From Podaxis mareebaensis (lineage: Eukaryota > Basidiomycota > Agaricomycetes > Agaricales > Agaricaceae): a stretch of DNA of 28,888 bases. Below are positions 10,245 to 21,000 of this stretch, piece after piece (within the stretch, counting starts at the first letter, position 1; every line of letters begins with the position of its first letter). The DNA is taken from positions 1 through 28,888 of the forward strand of contig JAEUWP010000047.1 in NCBI GenBank assembly GCA_018524725.1, in the 5' to 3' direction. The notes under the pieces are model-generated. The model was not told the origin of the DNA, did not search any database, and saw nothing but the letters and a program-made list of their open reading frames with translations. A program made the position numbers and the translations under genes.

Positions 10245-10485
10245 ATGCCAATGTTTTTTAATCTTACATTTTCGCTCATTATTCCGGAAAATGGAAAGAT
10301 TTTACATTTTGAATGCCGAAAAAATGTTGAATATGAATATCTACCCGAAATATCATTGCGGGTCAATACATTCTGAACAAAAGGATTCGATGGCGTAAGA
10401 AACGCGTTCAAATGTTTCGGCCATGCTGTTATACCGCCGAAAACATTGCGCGCCCTTACATACTGCTTCGAATGTTTTTTTTCGC
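10245..10485. repeat. AT-rich cluster of inverted CCGAAAACATT-like motifs
   Basis: The motif (C)CGAAAA(A)CATT and its complement recur. AATGTTTCGG near 10412 faces CCGAAAACATT near 10438 as a near-perfect inverted pair. Further members are CCGAAAAAATGTT near 10317, CCGAAATATCATTGCGGG near 10348 and GAATGTTTTTTTTCG near 10470. This may be the degraded end of a small DNA transposon. No target duplication was found. Confidence 0.4.
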
Positions 10486-10543
10486 TATTAATGTCTATTC
10501 TATCTTTTGAATACTATACATAGACCAAAATGTAATAATAGTT

Positions 10544-11302
10544 TTGAGCCATTTCACTGATGCTGATGACAACCACAAAGTCCATCTCTATGTCGACTCC
10601 ATTCCTGACTGGGTACAGCGACAACTCTATTTAACGACTCAACCTCCTACTACCTATGCCCAATGGCAAGCTGATGTTGCTAGGATTGTTAACAACTTCC
10701 AGCAGTATCAGATGCACAAGACCAGCAGAGGACCTTCTTCCCAGCTATCTTACTTTAATGATGCCTTCAACGATGTCCCTCAAAACAAATTTGTCTACAA
10801 AGAACGCCAACTCCCACCAGGTGAACCTATGGATATTGACGCACTTGAAGAGTTCTCTTCCAGAGATGAAGAAGAAATCCCCGACTTCTCCTCAGACAAA
10901 GAAGACGACTATGCCAAGCAAGGCATTTCAGTAAACGCCATCCTAACTGACAGGCAACAAGACTGAATGAAACATGGAGCATGCATCACCTGTGGTAACA
11001 TGAACCACTGGGCACGCTCATGCCCCCTCCATAGGAACTGACAATCTCTGATAAATCAGAGACAATTCCAGAAAGGAAAACGACTTTCCTCTCGGCCATC
11101 GGCCTCGACCCCCTCCTCTTCTTCGAACCGATCATGTCCTTCTTCTTCTTCCAATCCTTCTCCATCCCATCTCAACACCCTTAATGCAATTAAGGTTGCT
11201 TTCACCGAAATGACTGCTGAAGATCAGAATGAACTAGCTAATCATGCAATGGCCAAGATTGTTGAAGAAGAACAACAGTCTTTTCTGCAAGGACCAGAGT
11301 AG
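10544..11302 (+). pseudogene. gag: Gypsy-1 gag, C-terminal part with zinc knuckle
   Basis: Gag forms the cytoplasmic particle that packages element RNA. The N-terminus is missing; homology starts near FTDADDNHKVHLYVDSIPDW. A CCHC zinc knuckle, CITCGNMNHWARSC, lies at 10982-11023, followed by a Ser-rich tail. The frame carries in-frame TGA at 10964-10966 and 11039-11041 and ends at TAG 11300-11302. No TAA or TAG occurs inside. Pol starts 5 nt after the gag stop in another frame, so expression would need reinitiation or frameshifting. Confidence 0.8.
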
Positions 11303-11307
11303 AGGCA

Positions 11308-14300
11308 ATGCCTCTGAGTCCTTCTAAACTTTTGAATTCTAGTATGAACCTCGAACCCCCATTTGATATACAGAACCATTATGATTCCTGTTGGACTGCT
11401 CGAAAATATCTCGCTCATAAAATAGAGAGTAGGAAACTGTCTAGAGAACCTCCTGTACCAATTACAGATCTGAACTCAGATCAGATTTCGACTACCCACT
11501 CTTCTACCAAGCCGATGATAGCTGAAATCTGTTTGTCAGCATCAACCAACAACAAATCCCTGTATATCCTGGCCATACTAAAGAATCCGAATTCCTCCAC
11601 AGTTGCTACCATCTATCCACTACTTGATAGCGGTGCACAAGGAGACTTCGTCTCTCCCTCGACTGTTCAACGGCTTGGGATAAGAATGATACCCTTGACC
11701 AGACCCATACCAGTACGAAATGTTGACGGTACTATGAACATAGGCCATGCCATTACTGCACAAGCAGAATTGCAGCTACACATAGATAATCGTGACATAG
11801 ATGTTACTTGCTATGTTGCAGAGATCGGAGAGCGACCAATGATCATTGGCCTCCCATTTCTCGAAAAACACAACCCTGACATTGATTGGTCGAAAAGAAC
11901 CTTTTGATGGCAAAACAGGAGATCTAAGATCCCTGCTATAAATGTTGATAACATGGATACCAAAAATGAGATCCAGATCAACCATATCCAGCTAGCTGAA
12001 AAGGCAACTGAGAATGTTCCACATTCTGTCCACAGGAAAGCTAGACTTGATTATGAAGCTCAGCTTGACCTAGCACATGCTACTCTAGAGATCAATACCA
12101 AGATCTCAGAAGCACAGAAGTCCTATCAGGCATACCACGGCTCAAAGAAGTCAGTGGATCCGAAGGACATCGTCCCAAAAGTTTATTGGGATTATCTAAA
12201 CCTATTCAGTGAAAAGGAATCAGAAAGATATCCTCCGTCACGACCGTATGATCACAAGATCAACCTAAAACCAGACTTTAAACCCAAAGCAGCTAAATTG
12301 TACCGCTTGACAGACAACAAACTGTTAGAGTTAAAGCAATTCTTAGATGATAACCAACGAAAAGGTTACATCAGGAAATCTGAAAGTCCACAAGCTGCAC
12401 CCTTCTTCTTCATATCGAAGAAAGATGGAAAGCTGCGACCTGTTCAGGACTACAGACATTTGAACCAGTTCACAGTGAAAAATGCATATCCTATTCCTTC
12501 TATTTCTGGAATACTAGATCGCCTCAAGGGCACCAAGTATTTTACCACTCTTGATATTCGTGCAGGATATAACAATATCCACATTCGAGAAGGTGACCAA
12601 TGGAAAGGCGCCTTCTGAACCCCTTTTGGTCTTTTCGAACCGAACGTCATGTTCTTCGGAATGACTAACAGCCCGGCCACATTCCAAGCAATGATGGACC
12701 ACATATTTTGAGACCTGATAGACAAGCCCGGATGCACCGCAGTTATTGTCTACATGGATGATATCCTTATTTTCTCCGACGACCTCTCTTCTTTGCAAAA
12801 AGAAACTCATGAAGTTTTGAAGAGGCTAAGAGAGAACAATCTCTATGTCAAACCTGAGAAATGTAAATTCGAACAGACATCTGTCGAATATCTTGGGATG
12901 AACATTTCTCATAATCAGATCAGAATGTCAAAAGACAAACTGGCTGGTATCAAAGATTGGCCCAGACTGAAATGTGTCCGAGATGTATGGAAATTTATTG
13001 GCTTCGCTAACTTCTATAGGAAATTCATACACCACTATTCCCATCTATGCGCCCCTCTCAATGCACTCCTCCGAAAGAACCAGAACTTCAAATGGAATGA
13101 TGCTGCAGAACACACTTTCACAGCCTTGAAGGAGACCTTCCAGAGAGAACCCCTCCTTCGTACACCAGATACGTCCAGACCCTTCATCGTTGAGACCAAT
13201 GCTTCCAATTATGCCACTGGTGGAGTACTTATCCAGAAAGATGACAACGGAAATGAACACCCATGTGCATTCTGATCAAAGTCATTAACCCCAACAGAGC
13301 GAAATTACGCCACTCCCGATAAGGAACTCCTAGCAATCAAGCAAGCCTTTGATGAATGGTGCCACTACCTACATTCTGCTCCCTATGAAATCGAAGTTCG
13401 ATCAGATCATGACAACCTCCGACACTGGCAAGATGCCAGAAAACTATCAAAACAACATGTCCGAACCTGGGTTGAATTGCAGGAATACAAGTTCCGCATC
13501 AAACACTATCCAGGCAAGGCAATACCAGTCGCTGATGCACTCTCTAGATGACCAGACCACGAAGTCAACAAGTCGAAAGAGAACATTGACAGAGTCCTCC
13601 TCCCGAAGGAGCTCTTCGTTGATGCCATCACAGCAGACAGTACACCACCTCCATCACCATCACTCCAGACTGCATCACAATCACCTTCCCCATCACAACC
13701 CTTGTTAGATGAAAAACATGAGATCCTCGTGAGACATCACGATCATCACTCTGCAGGACATCCAGGCATTGACGAAACAATTCGCCAAGTCCACACAGAA
13801 ACTGATTGGCCAGGCCTTCGAGACTTCGTTTGAAACTACGTGACAGGCTGCCATATCTGTCAACAATTTAATATTGACAGAAGACCCAATCACCCTTCCC
13901 TTCACCCCTTGGAACCATCACCATCATTACGTCCCTTCGCAGACGTGTCCATGGACCTTGTCACAGGTCTACCCGAGACTGCTGAAGGCTATGATGCCAT
14001 ATTGTCCGTGGTGGACCGCGGACTTACAAAGGGGATACTAGTACTACCAACTACGAAAACAGTGACCTTCGAAGACATAGCCACCTTGCTGACAAAGCAC
14101 TTCTATCCACGCTATGGAATTCCCGCTTCAATCGTAGCAGATCAAGATCCACGATGGGCAGGGAAGGCTGCTAAAGCATTTTATTCCGCCCTAGGAATCG
14201 AATTACGACTATCCACTGCCTATCATCCACAATCCGATGGAGCCACAGAATGCTCACATCAAGAACTTGAAGTATACCTATCGAAGTACTGCTACAAAGA

Positions 14301-15036
14301 TCCCAAGTCATGGGCTGACAAACTATCGCACTTTGAATACAAGTATAACTCGACCACACATGCTGGAAACGAGAAGATGCCATTTGAGCTTCTCTACGGA
14401 TACATTCCCCCTCCCATTCCTGAACTCCTCATTCGAACCAATGTCCCTGCATTGAATGAACAACTATTTGATATAGATCAATCCCGACGCAACGCTGCAG
14501 AAGTCATGAAAGAAAACGCTAAACAAATGATCACCCGAAGAATGCCTTGAACCGAGACGTATGAAAAAGGTGACAAGGTTTGGCTAGATGCTAGAAACCT
14601 CCCATTGCAGGAACAGAAAGCAAAGATTCGTCCCCGAAGATATGGCCCCTTTACTGTCAAAAAATGAAAAGGACCACTCGCATACAAACTCGCCCTGCCT
14701 ACAGCATGGAAGCTTCACCCTACATTCCACATCTCTCTCTTGAAATGATACAAGAAGACTGACCAGAATATCTCCGAACCCAAGCCTTCTCAGCTGGAGT
14801 TAATAGATGGAGAAAAAGAGTATGAAATCGAATCTATTATTAACCACAGAATTTGCTGAAGCCAAACTGCCTATCTTGTCCACTGGAAAGGTTATCCAAA
14901 TTCAGACAACACTTGGGAAGACAAAGAAAACCTGACAAGAAACGCTTCAAAGATTCTAGTAGAGTATAAGAAGAGACATTTCATTCCCCCATTCCAAAAG
15001 CTCGCCACTTCCAAACATACTCATGTCAAACACTAG
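11308..15036 (+). pseudogene. pol: Gypsy-1 pol polyprotein (PR-RT-RNaseH-IN-chromodomain)
   Basis: A single 1,243-codon frame from ATG 11308 to TAG 15034-15036, interrupted only by ten TGA codons starting at 11905, 12616, 12709, 13273, 13549, 13831, 14548, 14665, 14746 and 14857. Domains in order: aspartic protease (LLDSGAQG, Asp about residue 107); reverse transcriptase (SKKDGKLRPVQDYRHLNQ, YMDD at 12751-12762); RNase H; integrase zinc finger (HHSAGHPG...CHIC) and D,D,E core (SMDLVTG, VADQDPRW, YHPQSDGATE); chromodomain near 14815-14990 (VHWKGYPNSDNTWE). The RNase H motif reads ETNASNYATG where ETDASDYATG is usual; both Asn codons follow a C, as CpG-to-CpA change predicts. TGA falls where Arg is expected at several conserved sites, such as GAF-TPFG and DALSR-PDH. 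No indel is needed anywhere in the frame. Confidence 0.9.
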
Positions 15037-16657
15037 TTCTTTCTCTGTCAACGACTATGCCGCCATCGAGCCAGCAACGTCCAGAATGGAAAGCTTCACA
15101 GAGCTCCTCCATGGAGACTCTCTGACCAGAGGATCTGACAGTGACTATGTCGCGACGTCTCCCTTGGACCACCTCGAGTTCGCTACCATCCAGAGTGAAC
15201 CATCCCCAATCACTAGTACCAACCCGTTCCATCAACATTCATTCACTCATCCAGCATCTATGACACCTACCTCCAATCCACTGCATGCCAGTCTTCCAAA
15301 CCGCACAACAACTGTTCTGGAAGATGAAAACTATCAGAATTTCCTTCGACCAGCCCTTGCCACCACTCCCCAAAGGAACCCAGATTGTCATCCATCGGGA
15401 CAACACCATTGAGTGCTGGACCCATGAACATCTGGAAATCCGACTGATCTCCCCCATCCATATAACCCCTCGAGTAATATCTACCAGACTGCTACCTCCC
15501 TCGCCCAGGCCGCTGGTTATCCAAGCGCAGCCGACGTACTCACAGACCCAAGAAGCTGGAACCCACCAGCTCCGGAACCAGGAGATGAGTTATGATTTAA
15601 TTTCCGAGATGCAGCTACCCGAGCAGCATGACCCCTCTACAATGTCACCTTGCAGTATCGAACCCAGCATCAGGTCCAGTACACGAAGAACCTCGTCAGA
15701 CAGGCATGTACCTTCCTCACCACTGCCTCAACCACAGAGACCCCTGCCTTTGTCACCTCACTCCAATGACAGTATGGAAGCAAGCACACCACGGCACACT
15801 CTTCCACCTCGAACCCCTCCTCCACTCACGCCCAATGCACAGAGATGGATCGAGTATCTCAGTCTCGAGAGTCCAGTACAACAGATACTGGAAGCTGAAC
15901 ATGAGTTACACCAGAGAGCTATCCCTGGCAGTATCAATGAGATCGAGGAATCCTTGTTGCTGAGGGAAGAGCCTATTCCCATAGAGCATGAACCGATCCA
16001 TTCGTCCCAGAGACCCTTCAGTCTCGAGCTAAGGCTTCAGTCAAACAGAAGCCTGACATCACCACCTACCTGAACTTACCAACCCTCGTGAACATCCTGA
16101 CCTTGCAAGGAGAGTTGAACCCCCTTTCCAAATATCCCAACTGGGAACGACATATTCGACAACGAACTCTTCCTCTCACCATTGCGAAACTCCTTCCTCC
16201 CAATCTTCTCAGAGTATACGCACAAGGTTGTTGGCTTTGTTTAGGAGTAGGGCATATCGCTTCAGACTGCCCTAACCACATGTGCCGATTCTGTCAAGGA
16301 CGAAATCACCACTCCTGGCAGTGCATTCAACGTCCTCAGACTCCTGTCATCCCATCTCGATACCAATCCCCTGTCAACGGCCCTATGTACGAAGAAGCCA
16401 AGAAGCGTGTCTGGTTTCTCACCAACGCTCTGACTCTCAGCCAAAGAGGATGACAGAACATGTTGTACGAAGACGCCTTCACTCTTATCCCTCGACCTAT
16501 CCCTTGCGATCGTGGAGCCTTAGAGAATACCACCACCAAGTATACTTTCAATCCTATCATGAAGCAGACCAAAGGACGACACGTCACCGCTAACAACATT
16601 CCCATCCAAAATCAGTCCAAGCGATGCCTCGCTGAGATTGACACTTGTTATAGGTAG
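15023..16657 (+). pseudogene. Gypsy-1 post-pol frame with two zinc knuckles
   Basis: ATG 15023 overlaps the pol stop by 14 nt in the +1 frame. The frame runs 545 codons to TAG 16655-16657. It contains ten TGA codons (15410, 15425, 15593, 15629, 15767, 15896, 15902, 15938, 15989, 16451) and no TAA or TAG. Its C-terminal part has two adjacent CCHC knuckles (CWLCLGVGHIASDC and CRFCQGRNHHSWQC, 16229-16324), suggesting nucleic-acid binding. The N-terminal part is Ser/Thr/Pro-rich. Another frame (15285-16073) is fully open across the middle, so either this is one decayed gene or the region was several short ORFs. Most Ty3/gypsy elements have nothing after pol. Function unknown. Confidence 0.55.
15285..16073 (+). 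CDS. Gypsy-1 overlapping ORF, 262 aa
   Basis: An uninterrupted ATG-to-TGA frame inside the post-pol region, overlapping the zinc-knuckle frame throughout. The protein has an ordered-looking start (LPPLPKGTQIVIHRDN, IECWTHEHLEIRLI), a long Pro/Ser/Arg-rich middle and an acidic helical end (QRWIEYLSLESPV, EAEHELHQ, INEIEESLLL). No family recognised. Its openness, compared with ten TGA in the alternative frame, argues that it may be the true coding frame here. It ends 15 nt before another long open stretch carrying the zinc knuckles, so a frameshift could join the two. Confidence 0.45.
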   Translation: MPVFQTAQQLFWKMKTIRISFDQPLPPLPKGTQIVIHRDNTIECWTHEHLEIRLISPIHITPRVISTRLLPPSPRPLVIQAQPTYSQTQEAGTHQLRNQEMSYDLISEMQLPEQHDPSTMSPCSIEPSIRSSTRRTSSDRHVPSSPLPQPQRPLPLSPHSNDSMEASTPRHTLPPRTPPPLTPNAQRWIEYLSLESPVQQILEAEHELHQRAIPGSINEIEESLLLREEPIPIEHEPIHSSQRPFSLELRLQSNRSLTSPPT

Positions 16658-16680
16658 ATCGATCCAGAGTTCGATTATAC

Positions 16681-16691
16681 AAAGGGGATGA
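16681..16691 (+). other. Polypurine tract of gypsy-1
   Basis: AAAGGGGATGA directly precedes the TGTTACA that opens the LTR, which is where the plus-strand primer of an LTR retrotransposon sits. Confidence 0.65.
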
Positions 16692-17338
16692 TGTTACACT
16701 CCTCTCGCTTCCACCATCAGCTATGCCTCTTTCGTATTCCCGCCTCATTGTCTGTCAACTGTCCTTTCACCCCTCAACTCCAAGCATCCACCTTGACCTG
16801 TCTTCCTTTGCAACTTTGGTCTCACTTCGGATCTTCTGAAGGAGCACTATGTTTAGCACTCGGGCTCGGTGATATGTTGTGTAATAATAGCTTGCCTTCT
16901 GTAGATCTCATCTTACCTCAGGCTCGGTCTTCTATACTTAGAGCACTGAAGTAGTTACAAAGATTCTCCTTTAGGACATGTAAGATAGCAGTTGCACTAG
17001 TATTTAGATGGCTCGTAAAGTAAGTAGAACTTAGCTTTACGATCATTTGTACATAGCACGAGAATAGCGAGGACTGTCTTCCGCTTTATCTTCTTGCCGC
17101 GTGAGAGCTCTACCTGCCTCAACAGGATAACTGGCATAACAGCTAAACCTACGGAGTAGCCTGCGACCTTACAAGTTGTATCTCTCCCTAGGCAGTCCCT
17201 GCGAGATTTCCAGCCAGCCTCTAGTTCTCTCTGGAGAATGGATGGGCGTTCTGCTTCAGGAACTTAATAGTGCTGGGGTGTCTTAGGACAGTATCTCTCT
17301 GCACTGAGACGACATGTAGAAACCGTCTCTATGTAACA
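16692..17338 (+). repeat. 3' LTR of gypsy-1
   Basis: A 647-bp sequence that starts TGTTACA and ends TGTAACA, a perfect 7-bp terminal inverted repeat in the usual TG...CA form. It follows a purine tract and lies downstream of all element ORFs. No matching 5' LTR occurs in the window, so the boundaries rest on the terminal repeat and on the sharp drop to CpG-free sequence at 17339. An 88-codon ORF inside (16688-16954) is probably chance. Confidence 0.75.
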
Positions 17339-17748
17339 TGAATTGGATGAAGCATCTTTTACCTGCAAGTTCAAGTTGTTGAAAATGTGTCATATGAAAT
17401 GCTCCTCAGATGTCCTTTTCTCACTCTCACTGCAGAAGCCCACACACACCACTACACCAACAGTGACTCACACATCACACTAGTTGACCCAAACACACAT
17501 AACACATTTACCATTCCAACAAAGCTGTATGTACAACAGCTCCAGCACACAAGTTCAGGTTTTTGACTATTGAGGATTTGGCTCTAATTAGCCAAGGAGA
17601 TACACCATTACATGACCCACCTTCCATATCTGTCCAGAATCTGTCCTGCTACATGCTGGCACCCCTTGCCTTCATTATGTTGCCTTTTTCCCCCATCAAC
17701 AAACCACAAGAAATATATGATATTTCCCTCAATAATATTTCACATTAT
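17339..17748 (+). mobile_element. Gypsy-2, left fragment (CpG-free)
   Basis: 410 bp without a single CpG, cut off on the left by the gypsy-1 LTR and on the right by the LINE. Its last part, from about 17520, is open and continues in frame across the LINE insertion into pol sequence at 24697 once one copy of the target duplication is counted. It probably encodes pol just upstream of the reverse transcriptase. Protein similarity in this fragment alone is weak. Confidence 0.6.
17734..17748. repeat. Target-site duplication of the LINE, left copy
   Basis: AATATTTCACATTAT at 17734-17748 is identical to 24682-24696. The two copies flank the full-length LINE, and the left one lies next to its poly-A end (poly-T on this strand). 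Confidence 0.9.
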
Positions 17749-17764
17749 TATTTTTTTTTTTTTT

Positions 17765-18045
17765 ATTCAACATTTATTGCAATAGACTAGCTACTACAAA
17801 CGGGTGCGCGATAGCAGTCCCAAGAGCCGAATCCTACAAACACGAGAAAGAAACAAAGAGAGAGAAGAGAAAGAAAGAGAAGAGAGGGGGGAGTGAGGAA
17901 GCTAGCGAGAGGCAACCAACACAAAATATAGTGTACAGCAATTCAAACAGAGAGAGAGAAAAGAGACGAAGATGAAGAGGTAAAGGGAATAGGGAGCTAA
18001 ATAGAGTCAAGTATGAATGAAATAAGAGAGAAGGGAGAAGACCCC
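17765..18045 (-). other. LINE 3' UTR
   Basis: About 280 bp between the ORF2 stop and the poly-A. The part at 17820-17960 is a GA-rich run on the plus strand (CT-rich in the transcript). The last ~60 nt before the poly-A (GACTGCTATCGCGCACCCG in the sense strand and beyond) are conserved in the truncated copy at 26097-26172, which fits a 3' end recognised by the reverse transcriptase. Confidence 0.7.
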
Positions 18046-21000
18046 TTAGTGAACGTCTGGAGCGCCGTGTAGTGTCAACCTCTCTTGTCGAGTAAGCCGT
18101 CGAGTGTTGTAATCTTCAAAAGTAATTGGTCCTTGTATCTGGTCAGTGAATGAAAAGGCTGCCGGGTTTTCGCGAAGGAACGAGATGAGCCAATGGATGT
18201 TCGTACGAATACCATATGGCCAGTGATAAAGGGGACAGTGATGAATAATGTGGTCCCGAGTCTCGAGTTCCTCGCCACATGGGCAGGAGGTAATGTAGCG
18301 CCCTGGGAAGAAGCGCTGTCTGAAGGCGCCAATAGGTGCGTGGTCGGTAACACAACGGGTGAAGCGTGTGCAAAGGTTTGGGTCAGTACCAAGACCCGAT
18401 GAGAGCCAGGTACCACCGTTGGTGTATTTGGGTTCCAGGGGTTGATCCGCGGAGTTGGTAAGGGGGAGCCAATTGTGGCCTCGGTGTTTGGGAACGTTCA
18501 TCTTTTGTCTCCAAAGGGCGAGACATTTTGTGGTGTAATGATTACGAACGTAACCTAGGGAGGTGCAGATGGGGAACCGTGGGTTGTTGGGTATGCGCAA
18601 CGACTTGGCGAGGTTGTGGGCTTGGAAGTGTACCGACCATTTTTCAGAGGAGGGGACTGACCAGAAGTGGATGTTGTTGATAGGGGAGGAGGACAACCAC
18701 TCTTGGAGGAGAGGAATGACTGCTAAAGCGTCCTTGTGAGCACTATGAGGGCCATAGTTAAAGAGTAATTTGGCGGAAGAGATAGAGTCTGTGAAAAAGG
18801 AAATAGAAGAACAGCCGCGAAAGAAGGCAAGAGAAATAGAAGCAAATAGACTGAGTCAGATAGCGTACGATTCAGAATCAGAGGAAAGTACTTCCCCACA
18901 GGGGTGAACAGAAGAGGAGAGAATATCAGAAGTTGAGGAGCTGAAAACAATGTAAGCAGAAGTGGCAGAAAGTCGCGGATTGAGAGGAACAGAACCATCA
19001 GAAGAAACTACCAATGAGACTGGAGAAGAAAGGGAAGAGTCTCTAGCTACATCGAGAGATTGAATGTATCTAGCCTTGACATTGTTATCGACAGGAGTGG
19101 GACATTGATGAAAGTGGATTTGGGATTCGAAGTGATCAACTAAACACTGACTGGGCTTGGCGCTTGGGTGTAGGCGCTTGGGTGTAGGCGGTTGAATCGG
19201 TCCGTGACTAATTGGGCGTCAGATATAAAATCCAACGCAGTGGACCTAATTTTGGTAAAGCACGCATCAAGGGGATCAACGTCACGTGTGAGGATTTTGA
19301 GGGGGTGGGAAGGGGGAAGGGTTTGGAAGCGAAGTGAACATCGCTTAGCGAGTTTGAATAGGTGGAGTTGGATGGGGATGAGACCAGCGATGGCCTCAAT
19401 TCCACCCGTGGGTGTTGTGCGAAATGCGCCGGTGATCCAAAGGGCTGCAGACCATTGCATTTGTTGGAGTTGTTTGATGAGGCTTCTGTATTGGCCATTT
19501 CGGTTGAACCACAGATGGAAGCCATATATGGCTATGGGGACAACACAAGACCTATAAAGGAGGCGTTTGTGAAGTGGGGAGAGGCCTCAGATGGAGTTGC
19601 CGAGAAGGCGCATGCATTTGACTGTGGAGAGCACCCTTGTAGAGTAGAATCGGACGTGTTCTTTGAAAGTAAGTGCCCGATCAAAATAGAATCCCAAATA
19701 TCTGAGGTGACGCTTTGGGATGAAGATGAGCCAACCATCTGTGGGATGATCGACGATGATATGTGGGTCAGGATCTGCCCAAGGACAGTTGGAAAAATGA
19801 AAAGCTTCAGTCTTGTCATGTTCAAGAGTGAGGCCCATTGAGGTTAGTAATTGTTCGCAACTAAGATATACGGAAGCGAGTAAATTACAGTTTGTATGAA
19901 AAGAGTCAGATTGTACGATAATGAGACCATCGTCTACAAAAGAGAGTAGTTTACACCGAGCATTGTTTGAGAATTTATGGATGAAAGGTGAAAGATAAAG
20001 AGCAGTAAGAATAGGGGAAAGAGCGGAGCCTTGGCCTATGCCTACAGAAGCAGGGGAGAAGTGTCTTTGTTCCAAGAGTATTTGGTAAAGCGATTGACTA
20101 GATAGTCTGAAAAGAACGAAATTATAGATGAATTAAAGCCATGTCTTTTGAGAATCTCAATTAAAAGAGAGTGGTTAATAGAAGGAAAGAATTGAGCGAC
20201 ATCAAAAGCGAGGACGCTCGTTTTCAAGTTCTTTTTCCATCCGGTACAGACCATATGGGTGACGAAGACTCCTGCATCTTCAGTGGAATGGTGGATGATA
20301 CCTCCGAATTGCAGAGGGTGTACAAGGTCGAATTGAGTGGATTCAAATTGGAGACGATTAGAGATCATCTTCTCGATAAGTTTGCCTAGGGTGTTAAGGA
20401 GGACTATTGGCCGGAACATTTTGGGCGTCGAGTAATGGGGTTTGTTCGGTTTAGGAATAATAACCGATGTAGACGTTTTGAAATATTCAGGCCACGTGTG
20501 AAATTGAATACACGCAGAGGCAAAGGATGTGAAGTTCGACTTGATAGTATCATCGGACATGAAGAATTTGATATGGGCCCATGTAAGATGGTCTGGGCCT
20601 GGGGCAGAGGAGTCGGCACAGGGTTGAAGAGCGTCTGTTAATTCTCTGGTTGAGAAAGGGGGCCAAGATCGTTCGACTTGTTCAGGAGTGAAGTTGGCTG
20701 TATTGAGATTGACTGGTCTGTTAGACGCCGCGTTGTACGTTTCATTGAGCGCTTTCCATAGGCTTTCCGGTTCATCGCATGGTTGTCCTTTGTGAAGGAT
20801 GGATTGGGATGGGGGGAGGTTCCGCTTTTTAACCCATGACATAAGGTCCCAAGGTCGTCTTTTTTCCTTTGAGATTTCTAGGATCTTTGCGTCAAAGAAG
20901 GCTCTCTTCGCTTTCTTCGTGGTGCGTCTGAAATTGCTCCAGTTGCTTTTGGTGCAGTGAGCATTAAAGGCATATAGGGCGTCTGAACACTGGTTGTTCC

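Larger units (their letters stand above)
9801..10540. other. Relic region without recognisable gene
   Basis: I see no supportable gene. The stretch contains a short tandem repeat (10040-10090) and an AT-rich part from about 10200 with inverted CCGAAAACATT-like motifs. It ends where gypsy-1 gag homology begins, near 10540. Confidence 0.5.
10540..17338 (+). mobile_element. Gypsy-1: 5'-truncated Ty3/gypsy chromovirus with 3' LTR
   Basis: An LTR retrotransposon on the plus strand: partial gag (10544-11302), pol (11308-15036), additional downstream reading frames (15023-16657), a purine tract (16681-16691) and a 3' LTR (16692-17338). The order PR-RT-RNase H-IN-chromodomain places it among chromoviruses. 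The 5' LTR and the gag N-terminus are missing, and sequence left of about 10540 is unrelated. Its LTR directly abuts CpG-depleted gypsy-2 sequence. Internal stops are TGA, whereas gag and pol (and the long post-pol frame) each end in TAG. Confidence 0.9.

Noticed and set aside
13349..13708. 119-codon plus-strand ORF in gypsy-1
   Set aside because: It is the wrong frame of pol; the pol frame here carries RNase H and linker sequence with TGA only.
17563..17790. 75-codon ORF ending in poly-Phe
   Set aside because: It is the gypsy-2 frame running into the LINE poly-T; the end is an insertion artefact.
19192..19841. Plus-strand ORFs of 121 and 159 codons
   Set aside because: Antisense to the LINE reverse transcriptase, which has clear motifs on the minus strand.
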